Origin: CAZVWJ01 sp964631325
Lineage (GTDB): Bacteria; T1Sed10-126
Direction of reading: 5' to 3'
Assembly: GCA_964631325.1 (NCBI GenBank)
Contig: CAZVWJ010000017.1
Location: 1-46,425, forward strand
Length of the DNA stretch: 46,425 nucleotides
The translations under genes and the position numbers were made by a program. This document shows positions 1 to 7,434 of this stretch, piece after piece. A model generated the notes under the pieces. It was not told the origin of the DNA. It searched no databases and worked only from the letters and a program-made list of their open reading frames with translations. Position 1 is the first letter of the stretch. The number at the start of each line of letters is the position of its first letter.

Positions 1-13
1 TGTAACCCTCAGA

Positions 14-86
14 GCCCAGCAGTCAATAGGGGACCTACAGAATTAATCTTATGGTTCCTCTGATGACGCCCGATTGACTGCTGGGC
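14..86. repeat. 14-bp perfect inverted repeat with 45-nt spacer
   Basis: The arm at 14-27 (GCCCAGCAGTCAAT) is the exact reverse complement of 73-86. The spacer is 45 nt. It lies in the gene-free first 235 bases, upstream of the ABC exporter promoter. A related inverted repeat with a compensating base pair lies at 13591-13690. It could be a mobile miniature element, an RNA stem or the end of a repeat family. There is no T-run, so it is not an obvious terminator. Confidence 0.7.
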
Positions 87-178
87 GAGAATGAGTCTCA
101 CAGGGAGTATAATTCGCAGTTAAAAGGGGCACGCTAAACAAGTACTATAAATCTTCCGGAAAAATTCTTTCATTTTTT

Positions 179-187
179 TGTTATAAT
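179..187 (+). promoter_or_regulatory. Extended -10 promoter element upstream of ABC exporter
   Basis: TGTTATAAT at 179-187 matches an extended -10 element (TGnTATAAT). No good -35 is visible, as is usual for extended -10 promoters. It would start transcription near 194, giving a leader of about 40 nt. A TTGACA at 190-195 also exists but has no matching -10 before the start codon. Confidence 0.45.
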
Positions 188-235
188 ACTTGACATTTTG
201 CTCACTAAAAAAATCTCTATGACCAGTGATATTCA

Positions 236-2140
236 ATGATTACTAAGAACTCCGGGCGGGGATTCGAGCGGGTTCGGGAAGCAGTCGACAGCCACCCCAT
301 GTGGCACCTTTTTCTCTACTGCCTTGTCTACTGGCGGCGGCTGAGCGGCGGAGTGATTACCGCAATGATCACCCGGCTCTGCCGGCTCGTCCCTCCACTT
401 GTTGTCGCCGCGGCCATTGACCGTATAATTGCCGCCCCCGGCCAACCGGGCACACTTGCCCAACTCGGCCTGCTCACCAAACAGACTATTCCGGCCACTG
501 ATACTGCCATGCGGTTTACTCTGCTTAAACATCTCGCCTTCATCGCAATAGTCGCCTATCTGATCCGGGCCCTGACCCGCTTTATTTCCCGTTATCTGCT
601 CCAATCAACCGCCCAGAAGGTTCAACGAGACCTGCGAAATAATGCCTACCGGCACATGCAGACCCTCTCCATGCAATTCTACGACAACAACGAAACCGGC
701 GGGATGATGTCCATCCTGAACAACGACATCAACCGCCTGGAGCAGTTCTTGAACACGGAACTAAATCAGATCGTCCGGGTCTGCACAATTGTCCTGGGAA
801 TCGGCGGTATCATGCTCTACGTTTCACCAAAACTGGCAATTATTGCGCTGATTCCCGTTCCCCTGATCGGGCTCGCCAGCGGTAGTTTTCTCATCTGGAT
901 TGACAAGAAATACCGGCAAATCCGGGGGATTGTCGGCCGGCTTAACAGCCGCCTGGCCAATAACCTCGGCGGAATGAAAGTAATTAAAGCTTTCAACCGC
1001 TACGCCTACGAGGAGGAACGTGTCGCCCGGGAAAGCGAAGAATACCACGACCAGCACGTGGCGGCAATTAAAATCCGGCGGGCTTATTTTTCTTTCCTCC
1101 GGCTGTCCACCGGCGCGGTGTTCGTCACCCTGCTTTACGTCGGCGGAACCGACACCATCCAGGGAGATATTTCACTGGGGACCTTCACCCTCTTTTTCCT
1201 GCTGTTGCGGCGGCTCTACGGACCAATGCGCCGGATCGGCCGCACTGCCAACAAATACCAGCTTGCCAAGTCCAGCGCCGAACGGGTTTTTGGCCTCCTC
1301 GGCCTGGACCCGGAACTCAAGACTCCGGTCGACCCCTATACCCCGGACGAGGTGGAGGGGCACGTAGATTTTGACAACGTCAGCTTTAGTTATCATCCCG
1401 GTGAATTAGTGCTTGAAGACGTTAACCTGGAAGTTGAAGCCGGTGAAACAATTGGTTTAGTCGGGGAAACCGGAGCGGGCAAATCAACTCTGCTCAAGCT
1501 GCTTCCCCGGTTTTACGACGTTCAGCAAGGGACACTCCGGATAGATGAAGTCGATGTCCGTAACTATCATCTTGAGACGCTCCGGGACAAAATCGGCATA
1601 GTTGACCAGGATCCTTACCTGTTTTCCGGCACTGTCCTGGAAAATATCGCCTACGGACGGGGAGAATTGCTCTCTCAACTGAGTCCGGAAAGTTCAACCA
1701 AAACTCTACGGGAAGTTAAGGACCACGTGCAGGAAGCGGCGCGGGCCGCGGAAGCCCATCAATTTATTGAGAATTTGCCCGAGGGATACAAAACCCAGAT
1801 CGGTGAACGGGGAGTAAAACTTTCCGGCGGCCAGCGTCAGCGGCTCTCAATTGCCCGGGCCCTGCTCAACGATCCGGCAATTATTATTTTTGATGAAGCC
1901 ACTTCGGACGTTGATACCCGGACGGAAGTCCTCATCCAGAAAAGTTTAGACGTGCTCTGCGAACAACGAACCGCCTTTGTCATTGCTCACCGCCTGTCCA
2001 CGGTCAAAAAAGCCGACCGGATTGTCGTCATGGAGGCGGGCAAAATCATCAACCTGGGGACTCACACGGAACTAATGGAAGAAGACGGCCTCTATTCATC
2101 ACTCTGGCAGGCCCAGGCGGAAAAAAGCACAGTTTTATAA
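236..2140 (+). CDS. ABC exporter, fused permease and ATPase (MsbA/multidrug type)
   Basis: This is a 634-aa half-transporter of the type I exporter family, which works as a homodimer or heterodimer in the inner membrane. The N-terminal half (about residues 40-335) is the six-helix ABC membrane domain. The C-terminal half is the nucleotide-binding domain, with Walker A GETGAGKST near residue 410, signature LSGGQRQRLSIARAL near 528, Walker B IIIFDEATSDVD near 550 and the H-loop AHRLS near 584. An insertion of about 20 residues follows the Q-loop region. The substrate cannot be told from sequence (lipid or drug). There is no clear Shine-Dalgarno site. A six-codon ORF (219-239, MTSDIQ) overlaps the start as ATGA and could couple translation. 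The 3' end overlaps the convergent modC stop by 6 nt. Confidence 0.92.
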   Translation: MITKNSGRGFERVREAVDSHPMWHLFLYCLVYWRRLSGGVITAMITRLCRLVPPLVVAAAIDRIIAAPGQPGTLAQLGLLTKQTIPATDTAMRFTLLKHLAFIAIVAYLIRALTRFISRYLLQSTAQKVQRDLRNNAYRHMQTLSMQFYDNNETGGMMSILNNDINRLEQFLNTELNQIVRVCTIVLGIGGIMLYVSPKLAIIALIPVPLIGLASGSFLIWIDKKYRQIRGIVGRLNSRLANNLGGMKVIKAFNRYAYEEERVARESEEYHDQHVAAIKIRRAYFSFLRLSTGAVFVTLLYVGGTDTIQGDISLGTFTLFFLLLRRLYGPMRRIGRTANKYQLAKSSAERVFGLLGLDPELKTPVDPYTPDEVEGHVDFDNVSFSYHPGELVLEDVNLEVEAGETIGLVGETGAGKSTLLKLLPRFYDVQQGTLRIDEVDVRNYHLETLRDKIGIVDQDPYLFSGTVLENIAYGRGELLSQLSPESSTKTLREVKDHVQEAARAAEAHQFIENLPEGYKTQIGERGVKLSGGQRQRLSIARALLNDPAIIIFDEATSDVDTRTEVLIQKSLDVLCEQRTAFVIAHRLSTVKKADRIVVMEAGKIINLGTHTELMEEDGLYSSLWQAQAEKSTVL

Positions 2141-2830
2141 TCGCTTGTTGCCTTTTTCGGGGAAGGTGCTGAACCGGGGTCCCAGCCGCTCGGCTGGCTG
2201 GATCTCAATTATTTTTCCCGATTCAATCAAAGCCACTCTTTGTGCTAAAAAATCCACTTCCCGGTAAGCGTGTGAGACATACAATATTGGCAGTTCAAAT
2301 GCTTGATGGACTTTTTTAATATACTCGAGGATCCGGGCCCGGGCCTTTTGGTCAAGATCGGAGACAGGCTCGTCCAGCAGTAACAGACGGGGCGCCGTCA
2401 GCAATGCCCGGCCCAGGGCAACACGCTGTTTTTCTCCTCCGGATAAATTCTCGGGGGCGCGCGCCAGCAGGTCCCGGAGGTTTAACACTTCCACTACTGT
2501 TTCATAATCCGGGCCGTTGGTTTGAAATCGCCGCCCATATTCCAAATTTTTTGCAACTGTTAAGTGGTTAAACAGGTAGCCCTGTTGGAGTACATAACCA
2601 ATCCCCCGTTCCTCCGGAGGACGATTAATTTTTCGGACGGTATCAAGCAATATTTCACCATCCAACCTAATGCTTCCCCGGTCCGGAGTTACAAATCCAG
2701 CCACTGTATCAAGGGTTAAACTTTTGCCAGCACCGGATTTCCCCAGGAGAGCAAATATCTCCTGGTCCATTTTAAACTCCACCTGGAGCTGAAAATTTTC
2801 CAGCTTCAGCTTTGCCGTTACCTCAAGCAT
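2135..2830 (-). CDS. modC: Molybdate ABC transporter ATP-binding protein
   Basis: This 231-aa ABC ATPase powers molybdate import with ModA and ModB. It has Walker A GKSGAGKS near residue 30, signature LSGGEKQRVALGRALL and Walker B RLLLLDEPVSDLD followed by the H-loop YVSHAYREV. It is much shorter than the roughly 350-residue enterobacterial ModC because it ends after the ATPase domain and lacks the C-terminal MOP/TOBE molybdate-binding domain. Any product inhibition through that domain is therefore absent. It is the last gene of modABC: its start overlaps the modB end by 8 nt. Tungstate is a possible alternative substrate, since Mod and Wtp/Tup ATPases are alike, but the ModB and ModA partners favour molybdate. 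Confidence 0.9.
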   Translation of the reverse strand: MLEVTAKLKLENFQLQVEFKMDQEIFALLGKSGAGKSLTLDTVAGFVTPDRGSIRLDGEILLDTVRKINRPPEERGIGYVLQQGYLFNHLTVAKNLEYGRRFQTNGPDYETVVEVLNLRDLLARAPENLSGGEKQRVALGRALLTAPRLLLLDEPVSDLDQKARARILEYIKKVHQAFELPILYVSHAYREVDFLAQRVALIESGKIIEIQPAERLGPRFSTFPEKGNKRL

Positions 2831-3506
2831 CGATTTCTATTTTCCTCTGCATATATTCACTTATTCCCAGCGAAACAAGGGCAATCAAAATTGCGACCCC
2901 GACCAGCCGGACGGTGGCTGCACTTTCACCGGCACGGTTAAAAAAACTGAATATAGCCAGGGGCAAAGTTGTCGTCTCAAAGGGAATATTCCCGGCAAAC
3001 ATAATTGTCGCGCCAAACTCCCCGAAACTGCGGGCAAACCCCAGCACGCCACCGGCAACAAGACCGGGCAATGAGAGGGGCAAAATAATATGAAAGAAAG
3101 TTTCCAGGGGACCACGGCCCAGGCTTCGACTGACCTTGAGATACTTCTCGTCAATACTTTTCATGGAAAGCTTGACCGGTCTCAGGACGAGGGGGAAACT
3201 GACTACCACAGCGGCCAGCACCGCCGCCCAGAAAGAAAACGGAATCTGCAGGCCGAAGTAAGACTGTAAGAAATGGCCGAGAGTGCTCTTACTTCCGGTA
3301 AACCAGAGCAGTAAAAAACCGGTAACTACCGGCGGTAGAACCAGGGGAATGTGAAATAGTGTTTCCAGCAAAATTTTCCCGGGGAAATTATGACGGGTCA
3401 GACAGTAAGCCGTGAAAATAGAAAGTGGCAGAGTAATTGCCACACTGGTTAGAGAAACTTTCAACGAAAAATAAATCGCAAAAATTTCCAGCTCAGATAA
3501 ACTCAT
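2823..3506 (-). CDS. modB: Molybdate ABC transporter permease
   Basis: This 227-aa inner-membrane permease has five to six hydrophobic segments. The cytoplasmic coupling (EAA) region SLGRGPLETFFHIILPLS lies at about residues 130-147 and is followed by the ModB-typical FARSFGEFGATIMFAGN. It forms the molybdate channel and docks to ModC. The gene overlaps modA by 4 nt (ATGA) and modC by 8 nt, so the three are translated from one message. Length and motifs match the ModB family, so the call is firm. Molybdate versus tungstate cannot be decided from the permease alone. Confidence 0.92.
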   Translation of the reverse strand: MSLSELEIFAIYFSLKVSLTSVAITLPLSIFTAYCLTRHNFPGKILLETLFHIPLVLPPVVTGFLLLWFTGSKSTLGHFLQSYFGLQIPFSFWAAVLAAVVVSFPLVLRPVKLSMKSIDEKYLKVSRSLGRGPLETFFHIILPLSLPGLVAGGVLGFARSFGEFGATIMFAGNIPFETTTLPLAIFSFFNRAGESAATVRLVGVAILIALVSLGISEYMQRKIEIDA

Positions 3507-4282
3507 TTTAGCGGCGTAAATCCGTGCTGCTTAAAAATTTTTCTAGCTTTTTCGGTGTGTAAAAACTTAATAAACTGTCGACGACTCTTACTTTGGGCTT
3601 TTTTCTCCTGAATTATTGCCAGGTAATAGTTAATCTCCGGTGTAAATTTTGGGTCAATTTCAAACAGAATGCGCAGGTTTTTACCGGCACGGGCGTCAGT
3701 CATGTAAACTATTCCCAGCGGGACCGAACCCTGCTCAACGTAAGCCAGCGCCGCCCGGGTATCAACCGCGCCGACAATCCGGTCCTTGACTTTCTCCCAG
3801 AGCTCGCCTTTTTGCAGAGCTTGCTTCCCGTACATCCCAGCCGGCACATGGGAAGGATCTCCCATAGCTATTTTCCCTTCAACGGAAGGAAGTTCAGGTA
3901 AAGAAATACAGTTGTTTTTACTTCTGGCTGGAGCAATCACAGCGAGGGTATTCTTCGCTATTTTTTCAACAGCCGACTCGGTTAACGGATTATGCTTTAA
4001 AAGGTAATCAATCCAGTGCCGGTTGGCGGAAAAATATAAATCAGTTTCCCGGCCCTGCTCGATCTGGCGAGCGAGCACTGAGGAACTGGCGAAATCAGTC
4101 CGTGTTTCAAAACCGGTTTGCGCTTCGAATACAGCGGTCAATTCTCGCAGCACATCAGTCATACTGGCCGCCGCAGAAATCTGAAGCTTCTGTTCCTGAT
4201 TATTGGAGATACTACAACCAAAAATTAATGGTAAAACAAGCACCAGTAAAATAAGAAGACAAAATTGAAACCTGGTAATCAT
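3503..4282 (-). CDS. modA: Molybdate-binding lipoprotein of ABC transporter
   Basis: This 259-aa solute-binding protein starts with a lipoprotein signal: a hydrophobic stretch ends in the lipobox LIFGC, so Cys23 would be lipidated. The mature start carries ISAAASMTDVLREL and the later FASSSVLARQIEQG, which are hallmark oxyanion-binding segments of ModA (Ser residues that bind molybdate). It delivers molybdate to ModBC. It is the first gene of modABC and is preceded by a ModE-type box over its -10 element (4326-4349). It diverges from the ArsR-type regulator at 4532. Confidence 0.93.
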   Translation of the reverse strand: MITRFQFCLLILLVLVLPLIFGCSISNNQEQKLQISAAASMTDVLRELTAVFEAQTGFETRTDFASSSVLARQIEQGRETDLYFSANRHWIDYLLKHNPLTESAVEKIAKNTLAVIAPARSKNNCISLPELPSVEGKIAMGDPSHVPAGMYGKQALQKGELWEKVKDRIVGAVDTRAALAYVEQGSVPLGIVYMTDARAGKNLRILFEIDPKFTPEINYYLAIIQEKKAQSKSRRQFIKFLHTEKARKIFKQHGFTPLK

Positions 4283-4325
4283 CAGTCAACCTCACTACTT
4301 TAATTTGCTATCCTGCATTCGCCCT

Positions 4326-4349
4326 CGTTATATGCGGTTTAGTATAACG
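4326..4349 (-). promoter_or_regulatory. ModE-type operator over the modA -10 element
   Basis: The 24-bp palindrome CGTTAT-N12-ATAACG has the same length and half-sites as the E. coli ModE box upstream of modA. On the minus strand a promoter TTGTCG, 17 nt, TATACT runs into it, so the box covers the -10. Binding of a Mo-loaded ModE-like repressor would shut off modABC. An identical architecture precedes the permease gene at 25176. No ModE gene is in the window. Confidence 0.75.
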
Positions 4350-4372
4350 AACAAAACCTTACCCGACAAGCA
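4344..4372 (-). promoter_or_regulatory. Sigma-70-type promoter of modABC
   Basis: On the minus strand, TTGTCG is followed by 17 nt and TATACT. The sequence from the -35 through the ModE box is conserved at 25100-25150, upstream of another gene, which supports it being a real promoter. The -10 hexamer lies inside the operator. Confidence 0.6.
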
Positions 4373-4436
4373 GCTTTCCACGGCTCACTATCCCCATTCA
4401 CAAAATATCCCCTTTAATTACAAAATAAAATTAAAC

Positions 4437-4480
4437 ATTTCCGCATAACCGGAATTCCGGAATTGCGGTTATGCGGAAAT
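4437..4480. repeat. Large palindrome between modA and arsR-type gene
   Basis: The 15-bp perfect arms 4437-4451 and 4466-4480 enclose a 14-nt core that is itself nearly palindromic. From 4436 it can be read as six 8-mers, most ending in CCG or GCG. A near-identical palindrome sits at 25000-25049 upstream of the split permease. It may be an operator for the ArsR-type protein or a repeat element. It lies in the shared intergenic region, so it could act on both genes. Confidence 0.75.
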
Positions 4481-4531
4481 ATGTTAGACTAATATTTGTT
4501 AAACTAAAACTATTTTAGGAGGTCGATTCTG

Positions 4532-4819
4532 ATGGATGAAGTAGATCACAGGTTAAGTCGATTTTTTGATGCTCTGAGTAACGGTGTGCGGTTGCAGATT
4601 GTTGAGCTACTGCACAAAGCGGGAACACTCTGTGTCAGCAGCGTAGTCGAAGAATTGGAGCGCACCCAGCAATCAATTTCACGGCAACTCAAAATTCTAC
4701 GTTACAATGATCTCGTGGAGGCGGAAACCGACGGTGGTTTTCGTTATTATACGATTAAGCGACCAGAGTTAATAGAAAAAGCGCTGGAAATTAAGCCACT
4801 GCTGGAGCGAGACGATTAA
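4532..4819 (+). CDS. ArsR-family winged-helix transcriptional regulator
   Basis: This 95-aa protein is almost entirely a winged helix-turn-helix. The segment ALSNGVRLQIVELL is the typical ArsR start, the recognition helix is near TQQSISRQLKILRYNDLV, and the wing is GGFRYYTIKR. It has one Cys (Cys34, in TLCVSS) and no CxC pair, so the classical arsenic site of ArsR is missing and the inducer is unknown. A strong AGGAGG at 4517-4522 sets the start. It is divergent from modA, with a large palindrome between them that could be its operator. It could also control the TGAATATATATTCA sites, because ArsR proteins often bind AT-rich palindromes of this type, but that is inference. Confidence 0.85.
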   Translation: MDEVDHRLSRFFDALSNGVRLQIVELLHKAGTLCVSSVVEELERTQQSISRQLKILRYNDLVEAETDGGFRYYTIKRPELIEKALEIKPLLERDD

Positions 4820-4926
4820 CTACTTTACCGGGAATTAGCGACTTCTCCAATTTATGTATTAGATCAGGAGAAACGCCAAGACAATTTGGTAGTCCAAAAA
4901 AGATAACGGTAATAAAATGCAACGGG

Positions 4927-4955
4927 TTGTTTCGTATCCAATCCCGGTCTATAAT
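4927..4955 (+). promoter_or_regulatory. Promoter of sulfotransferase-like gene
   Basis: TTGTTT at 4927-4932, a 17-nt spacer and TATAAT at 4950-4955 make a good sigma-70 promoter. It lies 56 nt before the ATG at 5011. The rest of the 190-nt gap after the ArsR-type gene shows no other feature. Confidence 0.55.
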
Positions 4956-5010
4956 ACTCCTCTGTACACTTGGAACCCTTAATCCCTGCTAAATAGAGTT
5001 AATATATGTC

Positions 5011-6051
5011 ATGTACACATTTCAATTCGACTGGAACGGACTAACACTGCCTGTCCACGAGGCGACTCTCCAGGTGGTTGCCGGGGTTGACCCGGAGTTG
5101 CGCTGGAAAAAACAGGGATTAAAAGGACACAAAAAGGGACAAGAAGCAGAAAAAGCACTCGAAGCGGAGTTGAAACGGGCCAATGAGTTTATCAACTCGG
5201 AGGCGGGGCAAGAAAAGCTACAATCCTATATCAAAAATATCCTCCCTATATTTAATGATATCCTCACCAAGAGCCAGGCAATTGAGAAACATTTTCCTGA
5301 ACACCAGCTTTATTTTGTGGTCGGCCCTGAGCGGACAGGCGGGACATATCTTTTAACCGAACTCTGCAATCTGTTTGGCCACAACTGGAAAAAATTAAAC
5401 CACCGGATGCTTCACGACAGCATTCCCACGCCTGAATACCTCGCTTTTAATGATAACCCCGGCAGTTGGCTTCCCCTGATTTTCGAACTCGCCCAGTTTC
5501 TCTACTGGGCCAATTGCAACATGGGAGTCAATATTGTCAAAAAACGAATTGCTTTCGGTCACGCGCTCGACATCCTGGACGAGATATTTGGCGACCGGGC
5601 CAGGTATTTGGTAACAGTCCGGCACCCGGCGGGAATTGCCGCCTCCAGCGAAGAGCTTTACGATTTATTCGCCGATACTTTCACCGATCCCCAGGAGAAA
5701 GGAATCGGGGCGCTTGTCCAGAGCAGATCAATAATGTCCGAAGCCAAGTGGCAAGAAAAATCAGCCGAGGAGAAAGTCTTAATTTACTGGGAATTATACT
5801 ACCGGGAAGTGGCCCGGAGCGGAGTTGACGGAGAAAAAATAATCACTGTAAATTTTGGTGAGAACAGTGAACAGACGGTTAAAGAGTTAGCCGGCCGAAA
5901 GGGAATTAGTTATGAGCCGGAGTCATTTACTCCGCGCCAGCGAGAATTTAGTGATTTTTGGGAAAATCAGCAGGTAACCGAGGTAATCAGCCGGGTGAAA
6001 AAAAGCTGGAAAGAACATAATTTAAATTTTCCGACCCCTTCTCTTCGCTAA
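5011..6051 (+). CDS. Sulfotransferase-like P-loop protein
   Basis: This 346-aa protein has the two PAPS-binding signatures of sulfotransferases. A 5'-phosphosulfate loop, YFVVGPERTGGTYLLTE, lies at about residues 101-117, and a 3'-phosphate motif, YLVTVRHPAGIAAS, lies near 199-212. It probably transfers sulfate from PAPS to an unknown acceptor, or it is a sulfotransferase-fold nucleotide-binding protein. The first 95 residues are charged and helical and match no domain I know. It is monocistronic, with its own promoter. No PAPS synthesis genes are nearby. A P-loop kinase-like role is the alternative. Confidence 0.6.
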   Translation: MYTFQFDWNGLTLPVHEATLQVVAGVDPELRWKKQGLKGHKKGQEAEKALEAELKRANEFINSEAGQEKLQSYIKNILPIFNDILTKSQAIEKHFPEHQLYFVVGPERTGGTYLLTELCNLFGHNWKKLNHRMLHDSIPTPEYLAFNDNPGSWLPLIFELAQFLYWANCNMGVNIVKKRIAFGHALDILDEIFGDRARYLVTVRHPAGIAASSEELYDLFADTFTDPQEKGIGALVQSRSIMSEAKWQEKSAEEKVLIYWELYYREVARSGVDGEKIITVNFGENSEQTVKELAGRKGISYEPESFTPRQREFSDFWENQQVTEVISRVKKSWKEHNLNFPTPSLR

Positions 6052-6060
6052 CAGAAAAAC

Positions 6061-6249
6061 TTAAATCTGCTCAAACCCGGGCATTATGGCATTAAAGGGA
6101 CAGACATTTCGGCATTTTCCACACATCAGCCGCCGGCAGTCGCGATAAGTTAACTCAGCTTTACCGTCAACAAGCTCAATTGCGTCCTCCGGACAGATTT
6201 CCACACACTTCCCACAACCCGTACACCGATTAGTATTAATCCAGGGCAT
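6061..6249 (-). CDS. Small 2[4Fe-4S] ferredoxin
   Basis: The 62-aa protein MPWINTNRCTGCGKCVEICP... has two cysteine clusters. C9, C12, C15 and C19 have normal CxxCxxCxxxCP spacing. The second set is C38, C43, C46 and C50, with a CX4CX2CX3C spacing that is one to two residues longer at the first gap than a normal ferredoxin. It is a soluble electron carrier. It converges on the sulfotransferase-like gene with a 9-nt gap. It is similar at its N-terminus (MPWI) to the ferredoxin at 22254, which suggests a common origin within this island. Confidence 0.85.
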   Translation of the reverse strand: MPWINTNRCTGCGKCVEICPEDAIELVDGKAELTYRDCRRLMCGKCRNVCPFNAIMPGFEQI

Positions 6250-6290
6250 GTTAATCCCTCCATTTATAACAACAAGTTGCTGGTTGTTAG

Positions 6291-6315
6291 TTGGTTAAAA
6301 ATGTATTTTAACCAA
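6291..6315. repeat. 10-bp perfect hairpin downstream of DUF89 gene
   Basis: TTGGTTAAAA (6291-6300) and TTTTAACCAA (6306-6315) pair perfectly around a 5-nt loop. It lies between the DUF89 gene end and the ferredoxin start on the minus strand. It has no following T-run, so it is at best a weak terminator or a processing stem. Confidence 0.45.
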
Positions 6316-6339
6316 TCTAAACCGTTAATCCATCGTTTT

Positions 6340-7203
6340 TTACTGCGTTACTTTTCGTTTCCAGGCCATAAAATCGCCAACTTCGCTGTTTACCTGGTCG
6401 GCCACTAATTCACATTTCACCTTAAAAAGGTGAAAAACCGGGCGGGGAAGCTCGCGCAGAGTCTCAAAATTCCCCTGGCCTTTGGCGATAACTACGTCCG
6501 CTTCATTAAAGATTTTTAAAAGTTCTTCCGGCGCTTCTTCCAGCAGAACGCCGGGCACCCGCTGGCCGGTAGAAATCAAAGTAGCTTCCTCGTGCAGCCC
6601 GGCTTCTCTCGCCTCTTTTTCAGTGGCATCGTTTAAAATCGGGTAACCGCGGAACGTATAAAATATTTCCGGGGCATTAATTTGTTCGAGAAGCAGGCGG
6701 TCAAAGACCGTTTCCCCCGCGTTATCCCCGAGGATCAGCACTTTTTTAGCGGTCTGCAGTTCATTTTTTAGTTTATCAATATGATTGGTGGAAAATTTTG
6801 TTTCCTCCAGGCTTTCCAGCTCCGCAACTATTTCGCCCAGCTCGTCCTCTTCCACCACGGCCAGGTCAATGGCATTGCCGGCAATCGAAAATTCTACGGC
6901 CCGGACAAAGGGTTGCGAGCTTTCTTCTACCGGCCGGCGAAGCCTGGGCAGAAGTTCCAGGGCCGCTTTTGTCGAATCTTTTTTAAATTCCCGGTAAGGA
7001 TCCCGACCATTGCAAATTTTATCGACTTTTTCCATTACGTTCCGCATTGCTACCGGGGTCGGCTGACCCTGGATAATTCCCCGGCTTTCCTCCAGCGCGT
7101 GTTCGACAATCTGATCCCGTGGATTTTTCTCCAGGGCCAGAGCCCTGGTCATCCCCAGGACCTGGTCAATAAAACAGGGAATACAATCTACAGTTGGCTC
7201 CAT
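6340..7203 (-). CDS. DUF89 (ARMT1-like) metal-dependent phosphatase family protein
   Basis: This 287-aa protein matches the short, prokaryotic DUF89 subfamily. The N-terminus MEPTVDCIPCF carries the CxxC pair (C7, C10) typical of this subfamily. The core has the family features KVLILGDNAGETVFD (around residues 150-165) and VIAKGQGNFETL (around 235-247), whose Asp and Asn residues bind a divalent metal. Family members studied so far dephosphorylate damaged or overflow metabolites (sugar phosphates, phosphopantetheine), and I infer a damage-control phosphatase here. It is followed by the small ferredoxin and is preceded by a highly structured 180-bp element. Confidence 0.8.
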   Translation of the reverse strand: MEPTVDCIPCFIDQVLGMTRALALEKNPRDQIVEHALEESRGIIQGQPTPVAMRNVMEKVDKICNGRDPYREFKKDSTKAALELLPRLRRPVEESSQPFVRAVEFSIAGNAIDLAVVEEDELGEIVAELESLEETKFSTNHIDKLKNELQTAKKVLILGDNAGETVFDRLLLEQINAPEIFYTFRGYPILNDATEKEAREAGLHEEATLISTGQRVPGVLLEEAPEELLKIFNEADVVIAKGQGNFETLRELPRPVFHLFKVKCELVADQVNSEVGDFMAWKRKVTQ

Positions 7204-7253
7204 CTTATCCAGTCCTTTCCTCAGTCTATGAAAAATATGTAATTTAAGTTAAA

Positions 7254-7434
7254 ACTAAATTGAGCGATTGTTATCGAAGAACACATAACTCTCCGGATTC
7301 ATTCTCGCAGCCCTCCAGGCTGCTCTGAGGTTTGTATACCTCAACCCGGACTCACCCTGAGTCCTGAGGCATACAAAAATCCACCGGAGAGCAATATGTT
7401 CTTCTCTTCACTGTAGAATCGTTCAATTTAAGTC
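7254..7434. repeat. Highly structured ~180-bp intergenic element
   Basis: The outer arms of about 40 nt (7254-7296 and 7384-7431) are imperfect reverse complements: taaattga.cgatt and gaagaaca..tctccgg pair with their partners. Inside are a GCAGCC/GGCTGC hairpin, a GGACTCA/TGAGTCC hairpin and a TTTGTATACCTCA segment that can pair with TGAGGCATACAAA downstream or fold locally, so two alternative folds exist. The direct repeat AATTTAAGT occurs at 7241-7249 and 7425-7433, just outside or overlapping the ends, as a target duplication would. It is either a MITE-like element or a structured RNA. It abuts the stop codon of the gene at 7433. Confidence 0.6.
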
